The notes under the pieces: generated by a model | The model's database searches: none | Told to the model about the DNA's origin: nothing | Seen by the model: the letters and a program-made list of their open reading frames with translations, nothing else | Assembly (NCBI GenBank): GCA_034667465.1 | Contig: JAXDJV010000021.1 | Location: forward strand, 132,447 to 196,446 | Reading direction: 5' to 3' | Length of the DNA: 64,000 bases | Source of the DNA: JAOBAU01 sp034667465 | GTDB lineage: Bacteria; Acidobacteriota; Thermoanaerobaculia; Gp7-AA8 | Program-made: the position numbers and the translations under genes | Part shown: in pieces, positions 55,901-63,878 of the stretch | How the letters are laid out: every line of letters starts with the position of its first letter | Position numbering within the stretch: the first letter of the stretch is position 1

Positions 55901-56299
55901 TTACGCCGGTGGAGACTTGCCCTCCGTCTCCGTGGCGGCCCCGTCGCATGCAATGACTTCGCGCAACAACTCGCCGACGTCGAACGGTTTGACCATGAAG
56001 CGGGCGATCTCCGGCGCCACTTTCGACTCCGCCGCGGAACCGAACGCGGTAACGACGATGACGCGGCCGAGCTTCTCGGGATCGTGCTCGCGCAGATAGT
56101 TCACGACGCCGATGCCGTCGATGCGCGGCATCATCAGGTCGAGAATGATGACCGCGTAATCGTGATCGCGCAGCTTCTCGATCGCCTCCGCGCCGTCGCG
56201 CGCCGAGTCGACCTCGAACATCCTGCCGAGCAGCCGCGCGATGAGAATCCGGATGGCCACGTCATCATCGACGACGAGCACTCTGCGATCAAAAGACAT
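55901..56299 (-). CDS. Stand-alone response-regulator receiver protein
   Basis: The 132-residue REC domain has VLVVDDDVAIR, ILDLMMPRIDG, VVTAFGS and FMVKPFDV, the full phosphorylation site. The ATG at 56299 begins directly at the receiver fold. It precedes a second receiver gene, 37% or so identical by eye in the core, suggesting a duplication. No output domain, so it acts through protein contact or a phosphorelay. Confidence 0.88.
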   Translation of the reverse strand: MSFDRRVLVVDDDVAIRILIARLLGRMFEVDSARDGAEAIEKLRDHDYAVIILDLMMPRIDGIGVVNYLREHDPEKLGRVIVVTAFGSAAESKVAPEIARFMVKPFDVGELLREVIACDGAATETEGKSPPA

Positions 56300-56436
56300 T
56301 TGCCGCGACGGATCGGTGCAACGGGCGTGCACAAGGGAAGGTGCAGTGAAGTGCACTCGCAAACCACTCGCGGTCGAGCTCGCCACCTGCTACCCTTTTC
56401 CACATTCCCGCAAGGATTGAGGAAAGGAGCTGAACC

Positions 56437-57963
56437 ATGTCCGTTCATCGCCCGTTCGTAAGAAGAGGTGTGTGGCTGCTGCTCGGTTTCCTGCTCGTCG
56501 TCGCCCCGGCAGGCGCGGCCGGGAGCGGAAAGATCACGCTGTACGGAGAGAAGGAGATCTTCTGGCAGCCTGCCCGGAGTCTCGCCTCGTCGTTCGAGAT
56601 GCTTTCGCTGCCGGCTCAGGCTCCGCCGCAACACGGCTTTCTCATCGACGGCGGCGCGCCGTCCGCCCTCGGCGACTCCATCGCGCTCATCAAACAGGGA
56701 TATGAAGCCGGGCTGCCGCTCGTCATCGTCGCGCCGGGGCCGCAGACTCAGGGCTTCATCGACGACATCACCGGCGGCGACGTCGATCTTCCCGCTGGTC
56801 TCTCCGACCGTACCACCGCCCTCGGCGAGCCGCGACTGGAAGCGATCGGCCTCCGTCGCGCGCCTGGAGCGGCGACCGCCGACCTCTCCGAGTTCTGGGT
56901 GACGTTCGACGATAACGACGGTTCGCCGGCCGAAGAGAAGGCGGAAGACGACAAGCTGATCGCGCAGATCGCCGACTGGGTCGGCGAGAAGCCGGCAGCC
57001 GCGCCCGCGCCGCAGCCCGCCGCGCCGAAAGCAGCGCGGCCGCGCATGGCGGCGAAGGCAGAAAGCAAACCGGCAGGTCGCGCCTCAATCGACGATCTCA
57101 CCTCGGCGATCGTGAGAAAGGTCGCCTTTTCGTTCGACCAGGGAAGCGTGGCTACAGTGGTGAAATCGTGGGCCGCCTGGTCTCCAGCACAAAATGAGGA
57201 CTGGTACATCTTCGAGCTGACAACGACGTCGCAGCCGCTGAATTTCGCGACGTACAGCCTGGCCGGAATGTTCAGCGAGTGGGAGAAAGGCGACGCGAAC
57301 TGTCGCGGAATTCTCAAGACCGGTTGCAAACGCCTCCGCTACGCGACGAAGGTTCAGGTGAAGGTCGTACCGAAGACGCCGGGACTGGAGCTCGTCTATT
57401 ACGGACCCGATTCCGATCGCCAGCAGGACGAATATTCTTACAGCAGCAAATTCTCGCTCGGCGGGAAAGTGACCGCCGGCTATGACGACAAAGGACCGAA
57501 AGCCGGCGTAGAGCTTTCCGGCGGCGCGGAATTCAGTCGCAGCACCAAAGTGACGATCAAGGACGCGACGCTCGTCGGCATCAGCAACCCCGCGACCGAA
57601 GTCGCCGGCTGGCGTTTCGACATGCCGCAAATGCGCGCGGTCAATGACCTGACGCAGTACGGCGGACCGTCAATGAGCTGCGACAACCTCCTGCAGATGC
57701 CGTATCCGATACAACAGGGTGCAATGGAAAGCCGCCAGTACGCCATCTATCGCCTCCCCGCCGCGCAGCGGGATCGACTGCAGGGCATCGACATCGCCGT
57801 CAGCCTCGCACTGGAAGAGAGCTCCAGCAGATTGCAGAACTGGACGACCGCCTATTGCAATGTCTTCAATTGCAACTGCTCCCCGGAAAGCTGGGTGCAT
57901 AAGACGTACGAGCTGAATGACAAAGTAATCTCGTTCCCGCTTGCCGCCCACGGCGCAAAATAA
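56437..57963 (+). CDS. Large secreted protein with leukocidin-like C-terminal half
   Basis: The 508-residue protein has a signal peptide ending PAGAAG, a globular N-domain (about 30-180), an Ala/Pro linker (about 185-210) and a C-terminal beta-rich half. The run YSYSSKFSLGGKVTAGYDDKGPKAGVELSGGAEFSRSTKV, followed by GWRFDMP, recalls the stem and strand pattern of leukocidin/hemolysin barrel toxins. Four or five cysteines lie near the end (CNVFNCNC). AAGGAGC precedes the ATG. The pore-former call is a hypothesis; the protein is otherwise unrecognised. Confidence 0.55.
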   Translation: MSVHRPFVRRGVWLLLGFLLVVAPAGAAGSGKITLYGEKEIFWQPARSLASSFEMLSLPAQAPPQHGFLIDGGAPSALGDSIALIKQGYEAGLPLVIVAPGPQTQGFIDDITGGDVDLPAGLSDRTTALGEPRLEAIGLRRAPGAATADLSEFWVTFDDNDGSPAEEKAEDDKLIAQIADWVGEKPAAAPAPQPAAPKAARPRMAAKAESKPAGRASIDDLTSAIVRKVAFSFDQGSVATVVKSWAAWSPAQNEDWYIFELTTTSQPLNFATYSLAGMFSEWEKGDANCRGILKTGCKRLRYATKVQVKVVPKTPGLELVYYGPDSDRQQDEYSYSSKFSLGGKVTAGYDDKGPKAGVELSGGAEFSRSTKVTIKDATLVGISNPATEVAGWRFDMPQMRAVNDLTQYGGPSMSCDNLLQMPYPIQQGAMESRQYAIYRLPAAQRDRLQGIDIAVSLALEESSSRLQNWTTAYCNVFNCNCSPESWVHKTYELNDKVISFPLAAHGAK

Positions 57964-57974
57964 TCAGGATCGCC

Positions 57975-58002
57975 GAGGCGGAAGGGTGTTTCCTTCCGCC
58001 TC
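57975..58002 (+). terminator. Hairpin terminator after the secreted protein gene
   Basis: A perfect 11-bp stem GAGGCGGAAGG/CCTTCCGCCTC closes a GTGTTT loop. There is no U-run, but it lies 12 nt after the stop. It would also sequester the only start codon of the following glycosyltransferase fragment. Confidence 0.65.
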
Positions 58003-58309
58003 ACAATTCCCCCTGGAACGTCCCGCCATACCGATCGTCGTCCGTACACTCGGCTCGAAGCATCTCGCGGACGCACTTACAAGTCTCGACGCGCAAACGC
58101 GGCAGGATTTCGAAGTGGTCGTCGTCGATATGAGTAACGGCGCGAACGCGAAAACGCTCGCGCAATGTCCGGCACTTCGCTCAATCGAGATCCTGCTTGC
58201 AGGAAACGCCTCCTATGTCTATATCGGAGTACGCTACTCGCCGTATAGCACCAGCGGGGAGGGGGGATTCCACAGGAAAACGCGACAGCAATCGCGCCTC
58301 TCGTCTTGA
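57986..58309 (+). pseudogene. Glycosyltransferase family 2 fragment
   Basis: Residues encoded at about 58028-58205 read IPIVVRTLGSKHLADAL, TRQDFEVVVVDMS and LRSIEILLAG, the N-terminal nucleotide-binding part of a GT2 enzyme. The match stops there, and the frame ends after unrelated, lower-GC sequence. The DXD and acceptor domain are gone. It marks the left border of a degraded region. Confidence 0.65.
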
Positions 58310-58395
58310 GGGCGTATACCTCAGGGTGGCACCCGAAAGGAAGCCCGGCCTGCGTTAGATTGTCGGGGAATTACCGAAAGAGAGCCTGCGGGACG

Positions 58396-58877
58396 TCAGA
58401 ATCCGCCGCACTTTGAGCCGACGTAATTGTTGATCTGAGCGGAAGTCATGGCACTCGGGCCCGATGGGGTATTCGGTCAGACCCAAAGTGTGCAGCGCTT
58501 CGTGCATAGCGCGGCTAGCTGCGGCGCTGGTCCCGAGGTTCTGGAAACTCATACATGAGGTTCCAGTGCCGCCACCATACGTACAGACAGAACCCGCATC
58601 GCAAAGATACAAGGGTGTCAGTTCGCGTCCTGCCTCCATGTCCTGTGAGTCCGGGAGTCACACTTGCATTGTCCCTGGACGAGGATGGTGGCGGCGCGTA
58701 TGGTTCGCGTCGAGCTTCCTGAACCGCACCTGCCGCTTGCCGTCGGCAGCCGTGTCCGACCAAAAGCTCGCGATCGCTCCGGCCGCGACCTCTTCGCCGT
58801 ACGCTGCGACAGCCCCGTCACGTGTATAGACAATACGAGACGGAGCAAGGGGAGCGGCGGATGCTAGATGAAAGCGT
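58396..58877 (-). pseudogene. Rhs-tip-like zinc metallopeptidase remnant, with in-frame stop and frameshift
   Basis: One minus-strand frame reads SRIVYTRDGAVAAYGEEVA, then a TGA near 58658, then DSQDMEAGRELTPLYLCDAG and HEALHTLGLTEYP. The HExxH motif is followed by GL and an acidic residue. A one-base shift near 58458 opens a frame reading TSAQINNYVGSKCGGF and stop at 58396, the usual end of Rhs-associated metallopeptidase tips. It is an eroded polymorphic-toxin-like C-terminus with no Rhs core or immunity gene nearby. Confidence 0.6.
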
Positions 58878-58918
58878 TAGTGCTGTCAATAAGTCTCCGG
58901 TAGGAGTCATGAAGGGTG

Positions 58919-59436
58919 GTGCGACTTCTCAGCGATGCAGCAACAGCCTACTTTGAGCGGTTCCGCCGTTCACGCGATCTCTTCATCGCGGGTAGTGAAC
59001 TCGGTTTCCGACCTAGGACCTGCGGTTGCTGAAGCGGCCATGTATTGACCTTCGTACGGGACTCGTCACGATCACACCCCGCAAGACGCGGAAGTCATCA
59101 GGTAAGCCGGTTGTACTGTCGATGTCAGACCGCTGCCGGGTGGCGATCGAGCGCGCCTTGTCTCGCGCGGTCGCGAGTGCGGAATTCGTGTTCAGCGATA
59201 GTGACGGCGAGGCGTTTCCCGAAGTCACGATCAATCGCTACCCTCGCCTTGCGCTGCGTCTTGCCGGATCACTCGTCCGGAGAGCACGCGATCTCGGTAT
59301 CGGTGTGGGAGGTGCCGGTCTCTTTTCCGATGGCAAGTTTAGCTACTTCCCCTCCGCCCCGCAGCTCCACGATTGCCGCGAAACTGCGGCTTCCTTCCAC
59401 ACGTTCGACGGAAAAAACGTTCTCGAGGCCTTCTAA
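58919..59436 (+). pseudogene. Tyrosine recombinase (phage-type integrase) remnant
   Basis: The first frame (58919 to about 59008) reads ATAYFERFRRSRDLFIAGSELGFR, the box I arginine region. A frame change then gives DLRLLKRPCIDLRTGLVTITPRKTRKSSGKPVVLSMSD, the beta-sheet and Lys region. The later HxLR and catalytic Tyr boxes are not recognisable. It ends FDGKNVLEAF at 59436. The gene is broken, but it explains tRNA-end remnants nearby. Confidence 0.65.
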
Positions 59437-59455
59437 TCGTTTGGAGACGTTTGAC

Positions 59456-60574
59456 ATGCCGAATGCGCCCACCCGCATCCTCCTCCTCGCCACCCTGCTT
59501 GTCTCATCGGCCGCGATCGCGCAAGAGCCGCCGCCGCCTGCTTCGGGATGCGCCGCAAAAGACGAAGCGTGCTTTACAGGAGTCTCGTTCTACGCCGAGA
59601 ACGACCTCTTTCAACGCGGAGGCATCGACGAAGATCGCAATTACACCGGCGGGTTCGGATTTCTGTTTGGCGGTCACTTCGTGCGCAGTGTGGATGCGCC
59701 GTTGCGCGGTCTCGACCATTTGACCGGAGTCTCAAAGCTGCACGAGAAATGGGCCAGGCACTCTCATTCGCTTCTCGTGTTCGGGACCGCGTTCACGCCT
59801 GACAATCTGAACACCCGGCGTGTCGTGCGTGGCGACCGGCCGTACGCGTCTTTGATCGGCATGTCGATCCGCCGGACTGCCGTGAATGACGCCGACTTCG
59901 ACACGGCGGTGTCGACCGAGTTGGCCATCGCCATGCTTGGAACGCCGGTGGCTCGCAATGTCCAGACGTGGATCCACCGGCGGCTCCGCGCCGCATCGGG
60001 AGAATCGACTCCCTACGATCCACTCGGATGGCACAACCAAATCTCCGACGGCGGTGAGCCGACGGCGCTGTATCGCGTCCAGGTGGAGCACCGGTTGCTC
60101 GGCGCGCACGGCGGACCGCAGCGCAAGCACTTCCAGGTCACGGGCGGCTTGGCCGGGAGTGCCGGCTATTACACCAGCGTCAACGCTCTCGTGAACGCGC
60201 GGATCGGATGGTTCTCAACCGAGTTCTGGGAATTTGCTCCCGCCGCAATGCGCGTCGGCGCTCAGAATGCAGACATGGACAAGCCGGCGAAGTGGGACGT
60301 CTTCGTGTTCGCCGGCGGACGGCCCCAACTGAATCTTTACAACGCGTTGATGCAGGGGCAGTTCCGGAAAAGCGTCTATACGGTCGACATTAAGCGCGGT
60401 ACGTTCGAATGGGATCTCGGCGTGGCAGCGGTCATCCGACCGCTGCGCCTCCGATTGTCGTGGAATGTCCTCGCCGGCCGGACGTCCGAATTCAAAGGAG
60501 CTCGCCCTCCGCGTACGCACACGTGGGGGTCGATCATTGCGACATGGGGAATTCCGCTACCTCACAATCCCTGA
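59456..60574 (+). CDS. LpxR-family lipid A 3'-O-deacylase
   Basis: The 372-residue protein (DUF2219) has a signal peptide ending AAIAQ. The N-terminal FYAENDLFQRG holds the Asn-Asp of LpxR, NYTGGFGFLF its Thr, and GWHNQISDGGEP its His region. The rest alternates as a 12-strand barrel. LpxR removes 3'-acyloxyacyl chains of lipid A in the outer membrane. ATG 59456 has a GGAGA site. It lies in a degraded island yet looks intact, so it may be a captured gene. Confidence 0.82.
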   Translation: MPNAPTRILLLATLLVSSAAIAQEPPPPASGCAAKDEACFTGVSFYAENDLFQRGGIDEDRNYTGGFGFLFGGHFVRSVDAPLRGLDHLTGVSKLHEKWARHSHSLLVFGTAFTPDNLNTRRVVRGDRPYASLIGMSIRRTAVNDADFDTAVSTELAIAMLGTPVARNVQTWIHRRLRAASGESTPYDPLGWHNQISDGGEPTALYRVQVEHRLLGAHGGPQRKHFQVTGGLAGSAGYYTSVNALVNARIGWFSTEFWEFAPAAMRVGAQNADMDKPAKWDVFVFAGGRPQLNLYNALMQGQFRKSVYTVDIKRGTFEWDLGVAAVIRPLRLRLSWNVLAGRTSEFKGARPPRTHTWGSIIATWGIPLPHNP

Positions 60575-60585
60575 GCCGTGCGCGA

Positions 60586-61494
60586 ATGCCACGCGACGTG
60601 GCACGCGCCAATGGCTGGAGTCGCGACGCACTGGCGGCTTACTACGAAGCTGTCCGCCGTTACGCCGGGATGATCTGGGTGACTGGCGTCACGATCGGTC
60701 TCAAGGAAGTGAACGGTGACGTCGACATCGCGGCTGGACCGGTCATCGCCATCCACGTTCGGAAGAAAGAGCAATTGGCGAAGATTCCCCGCAGGCGCCG
60801 CGTCCCACGAATCCTCCTCGGCGTCCCTACGGACGTCATTGAAGGCACGTATGTTCGTTCCGGCAACGGCGCCGGTTCAATGTCTCCGGCATTTCCCCTG
60901 CGTCCGGGCTCGAGTTACGCGCGTCGTGACGGGAGTGCCGCAACTCTCGCGGGCGTCGTTGAAGACGGTGCCGGCATCCGGTACCTGCTCAGCAGCGCGC
61001 ATACGCTGCGCGAAGGCGGCCACGTCGATCCCGGAGCTCTGATGGTTCATCCGGGCCCCGCCGATTCGCAGCAGCCTGTCGGTGTTGCGCGCTATGAGCG
61101 GACCCACCTCGGCACAGACTCCGGCATCGCGCGCCTCGAACCAGGCATCCAGGTCGTCAATCGAGCACTGATCAGTAACCGCATGATCCTCGCGCCACAA
61201 CCGGCACAACAGTTCGACGTACTGGAGAAGAGCGGAGAAGCTACGAAGTTGACGCGAGGCCAGGTGCGCCAGTTCGGGATTTTCGGCAACGTCGACGGCA
61301 TGCGGTTGGTCTTACCGGACGCCGACCCGGTACCGATATCGAAGGGCGGCGATTCCGGATCGACGTGGTACGACACGACCACATTCGCTGCCAAGGGACT
61401 GCACCACGGGATCGATCTCGGCTCCAACGGCCGAGTGGCGATCGCCGCGCTCATGAGCACCGTGTTGAAAAAACTCCGCGTGACCTGGGTATGA
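60586..61494 (+). CDS. Chymotrypsin-like serine peptidase without signal peptide
   Basis: From ATG 60586 (302 residues) the triad is His139 (LLSSAHTL), Asp178 (TDSGIARL) and Ser257 (SKGGDSGSTWYD). An in-frame ATG at 60544 would overlap the LpxR gene. No export signal is visible; the N-terminal 90 residues form an extra region (YAGMIWVTGVTIGLKEVNGDVDI). This resembles the cytoplasmic trypsin-like/Nal1-like proteins found in accessory and conflict loci. Its neighbour is a broken subtilase. Confidence 0.75.
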   Translation: MPRDVARANGWSRDALAAYYEAVRRYAGMIWVTGVTIGLKEVNGDVDIAAGPVIAIHVRKKEQLAKIPRRRRVPRILLGVPTDVIEGTYVRSGNGAGSMSPAFPLRPGSSYARRDGSAATLAGVVEDGAGIRYLLSSAHTLREGGHVDPGALMVHPGPADSQQPVGVARYERTHLGTDSGIARLEPGIQVVNRALISNRMILAPQPAQQFDVLEKSGEATKLTRGQVRQFGIFGNVDGMRLVLPDADPVPISKGGDSGSTWYDTTTFAAKGLHHGIDLGSNGRVAIAALMSTVLKKLRVTWV

Positions 61495-61546
61495 CCGTGT
61501 CGAAGATCGGGACGCGTCTCTGCAACGACTGTTAAGCAAACTTGAG

Positions 61547-61570
61547 GTCCCCAACGGGATTCGAACTTCG
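61547..61570 (-). other. tRNA 3'-end-like sequence (T-loop plus acceptor strand)
   Basis: The minus strand reads AAGTTCGAATCCCG followed by TTGGGGACC. The 5' side of the T-stem does not pair, so only the last ~22 nt of a tRNA are present. It lies in the 205-nt gap between the two peptidase genes; nothing else is seen there. Confidence 0.5.
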
Positions 61571-61699
61571 ACGGCCCCCTCAGCTTCTCTAGTTACAGAA
61601 AACTCTAGCCTCCAAGACCGCTCGAAGCGCTCAAATAGTCCATTGGACGTACGTACTGAGTACAACGACTCGGCTCTTGCGCCGGCGACAACGTTCTCG

Positions 61700-62800
61700 T
61701 CACTGCGGAGTAGACAACGGATCCAAGGTCGCCAGCACGATGTCCCTGAAATCCTGAAGCGCCGGCGCGGTGACGGCTTGGCCATTCGAGACTAGAGTGC
61801 CGACGGACTCGTTCGCAAAACGCTGCGGGCATCTCTTTCTCCAAAGCGCACCGTCATCGCGTCGTCCCCAGTACTCAATCCAGACTTTGCCGTCTCGCTG
61901 AACATTCGGTCGAACCTTGAGCAAGTTCGCGAGCAGTTTCCCCGTGGTTTCATCGTCGCAGCACTGGCCGAGCACGGTCTCGTCCTCCAGCCGGCCGAAA
62001 AGGAGGTTGTCGCCAGCTGCGGTAGTTTCAATGACGTCGCTGCGGACGCTCACGGCCTTGATCGCGTTGAGCCTGCCCGATGTCCACGCGCGGCCTTCGA
62101 GCAGCGGATCGACGTCGACGCTGGCGAGCAAACGGTTCTTGATGGCCCTGGGGTCGGTCTCGCCTAGCGACCGCACGAGACCGGCGACGAAGGACACGGT
62201 CGCCGTGGCGATCGGGGTGCCGTACTCCTTGACGATGCCGCCTTGACCGTCGGACGCCGGTATCGCACAGCCGGGGGCTAGAAGATCCACGTATTCGGCC
62301 GAGTAGTTCGAGAAGGGCGCCCAGCGGCCAGCGTTGTCGTGGGCCCCAACTGTTACGACGCGGTCGCTCAGGCCGCCTATGCATCCCCCCTGCGCCGCAG
62401 GGTAGGCCCCTCGCATTCCGAGGTCGATCCCGGACGGCTGGTTGCCCGCAGCGACGACAACAGGAGCGACCAGTTGTTGCGGATCCCTTGCGTCGCTCCA
62501 TCGACCGGCTGGGCACTCGACAGGCTCATGTTGACGATGTCGGCCTTCGCTTGTTCTTTCAGGTAGTTGATCGCGTCAAGAAGAAGGCTCGAGTCCACGG
62601 GATGCGGAGCAGACGAGCTGGAAAAGTTCACGATCTTGAGTCGCACGGGTTTCCCGCCGCGTAGAAGTGATGGAGTGGGACATGAGAGAAGGGTTAGGAA
62701 TGCGTTTCCCTTCAGCTTTTCTGACGATGCGTGCCGCGGTTGCGCCCCGTCGCAAGCGGAACAAGGGCTTGTAATGTTGAGCCCTCATCCCGCTCGAGCG
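61700..62800 (-). pseudogene. Frameshifted subtilase (S8) with lost catalytic residues
   Basis: The front frame (to 62646 and upstream to about 62800 without an ATG) has VRLKIVNFSSSS and DIVNMSLSSAQP. A one-base indel near 62472-62480 then shifts to the frame with APVVVAAGNQPSG, VVTVGAHDNAGR and EYGTPIATATVSFVAGL. The oxyanion Asn is present, but the GTSxAT serine is Pro and the HGTH histidine appears replaced (KGNA). The C-terminal 90 residues are an unrecognised domain. Either a decayed protease or a pseudoenzyme. Confidence 0.7.
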
Positions 62801-62836
62801 ACGAAGCCGCTAACCGCTTAGGTGGAAGCCACAGTG

Positions 62837-62883
62837 TGCGCCCGGCTGGATTCGAACCAGCATTACCAGCTTCGGAGGCCGCC
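62837..62883 (-). pseudogene. tRNA-Arg (CCG) 3' half, likely attachment-site remnant
   Basis: The minus strand has an anticodon loop CTCCGAA with a 4-bp stem, a perfect T-arm (GCTGG-TTCGAAT-CCAGC) and the acceptor strand CGGGCGCA. The matching 5' half (GCGCCCG, D-arm) is missing upstream. Truncation at the anticodon stem is the usual imprint of tyrosine-recombinase integration. Confidence 0.7.
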
Positions 62884-63220
62884 AACGGGTCGCTGTTGCC
62901 GCGTTGCTCGCTTGCAGCCGCCATGACACGCGGCCAGCCGGACGTGACATCAGTAGCTCGCCAGCTTCACGACATTCATGCAGGAAAGCGTTTCAAGAAG
63001 CGCCGCTCCACAGTGCCACAGCTTCGCTGGCGGGACAATGCAGGACCCATCAATACACGGGATGCTTGCAGCCACCCGAATTGTCCCCTGCGCGAACAGG
63101 CGCAACGGTGCGCGCGCATGCGATCCAGACGCAATGAATCGCCAACGTGACGCATGGCCCGACTTCACGGCCGGCGTTTGACGCGAGCATTCGAGACTTT
63201 ACGAGAGGCTAGAATAGCGA
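62884..63220. other. Non-coding gap, no feature seen
   Basis: No convincing gene is visible on either strand. A plus-strand frame here translates to VRPAGFEP-type residues at its start, which is the antisense of the tRNA remnant and not a protein. Confidence 0.6.
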
Positions 63221-63757
63221 TCAACGTGCCTTGCGGTACACGATCACGACGCGATCCGCATTAATGAAAGGGTTCGGGAGAGGTGACGGAGCGCCAGGCA
63301 CGTCGAACGATCGGATCTTTTCGTAGCCTTGTGCCTTACGCCACGCCTCGAGCTTCGAGCGGTTTGCGAAATTGAAGAAGTGTGCTCCATATCCGGCGCG
63401 CGCGATAACGATCTTCTGCGTGTCGGAAGACCATCGGTAGAGGGTGTCCACGACATAGTCGTACTTCACGGACTTCGGCGCCGTGTCGGGAGGAGGAGGC
63501 CCGAAGTCGAATGGAGTTGATGTGTCCGTCACACTGACGGTACTTGGAACGGTGGTGGATGCGCTGGCGGCTGTTTGTTTCTCGGTCGTCGCGGAGGCAA
63601 CGGTTGTACTCGATGGCGTCGTGTTTGGCTCCGAAGTCGACACGGCCGTGTCAGTAACCGTGCTGGACGCTGTTGCGGTATCGCGCGATGGGCCTTCGTT
63701 CTTCTTGCAGGCGAAGACTAGAAGGGAGAACAACAGGACGAGCGTGACCTTGCGCAT
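63221..63757 (-). CDS. Small lipoprotein with Thr/Ser-rich stalk
   Basis: The 178-residue protein has a lipoprotein signal (LLFSLLVFAC, Cys17). A 65-residue Ser/Thr/Ala/Val stalk and a folded C-terminal part follow (YVVDTLYRWSSDTQKIVIARAGYG, FFNFANRSKLEAWRKAQGYEKI). GGGAGA precedes ATG 63757. The C-terminal part has no recognised family. It should sit on the periplasmic or outer face of the outer membrane. Confidence 0.68.
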   Translation of the reverse strand: MRKVTLVLLFSLLVFACKKNEGPSRDTATASSTVTDTAVSTSEPNTTPSSTTVASATTEKQTAASASTTVPSTVSVTDTSTPFDFGPPPPDTAPKSVKYDYVVDTLYRWSSDTQKIVIARAGYGAHFFNFANRSKLEAWRKAQGYEKIRSFDVPGAPSPLPNPFINADRVVIVYRKAR

Positions 63758-63878
63758 AATCTCCCTCCCTCGTATGGACGGACATGAATGGATCATTCCC
63801 GACCCGACGTCCTAACGTCGAGGGATAGGCCAACGAACCGGATGGTCGGCCCTGGCATCATTCCGGGGATCGGCTAGC

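Noticed and set aside
57941..58309. Complete small protein from ATG/GTG upstream of 57986
   Set aside because: Recognisable GT2 sequence stops midway and the start is inside a terminator stem; treated as a fragment.
62576..62788. Short minus-strand ORF with MSHSITSTRR
   Set aside because: It is in a different frame from the subtilase remnant that runs through the same bases and shows no motif.
62731..63150. Plus-strand ORF containing VRPAGFEPALPASEA
   Set aside because: This residue pattern is the known artefact of translating the antisense strand of a tRNA; the tRNA-Arg remnant at 62837-62883 explains it.
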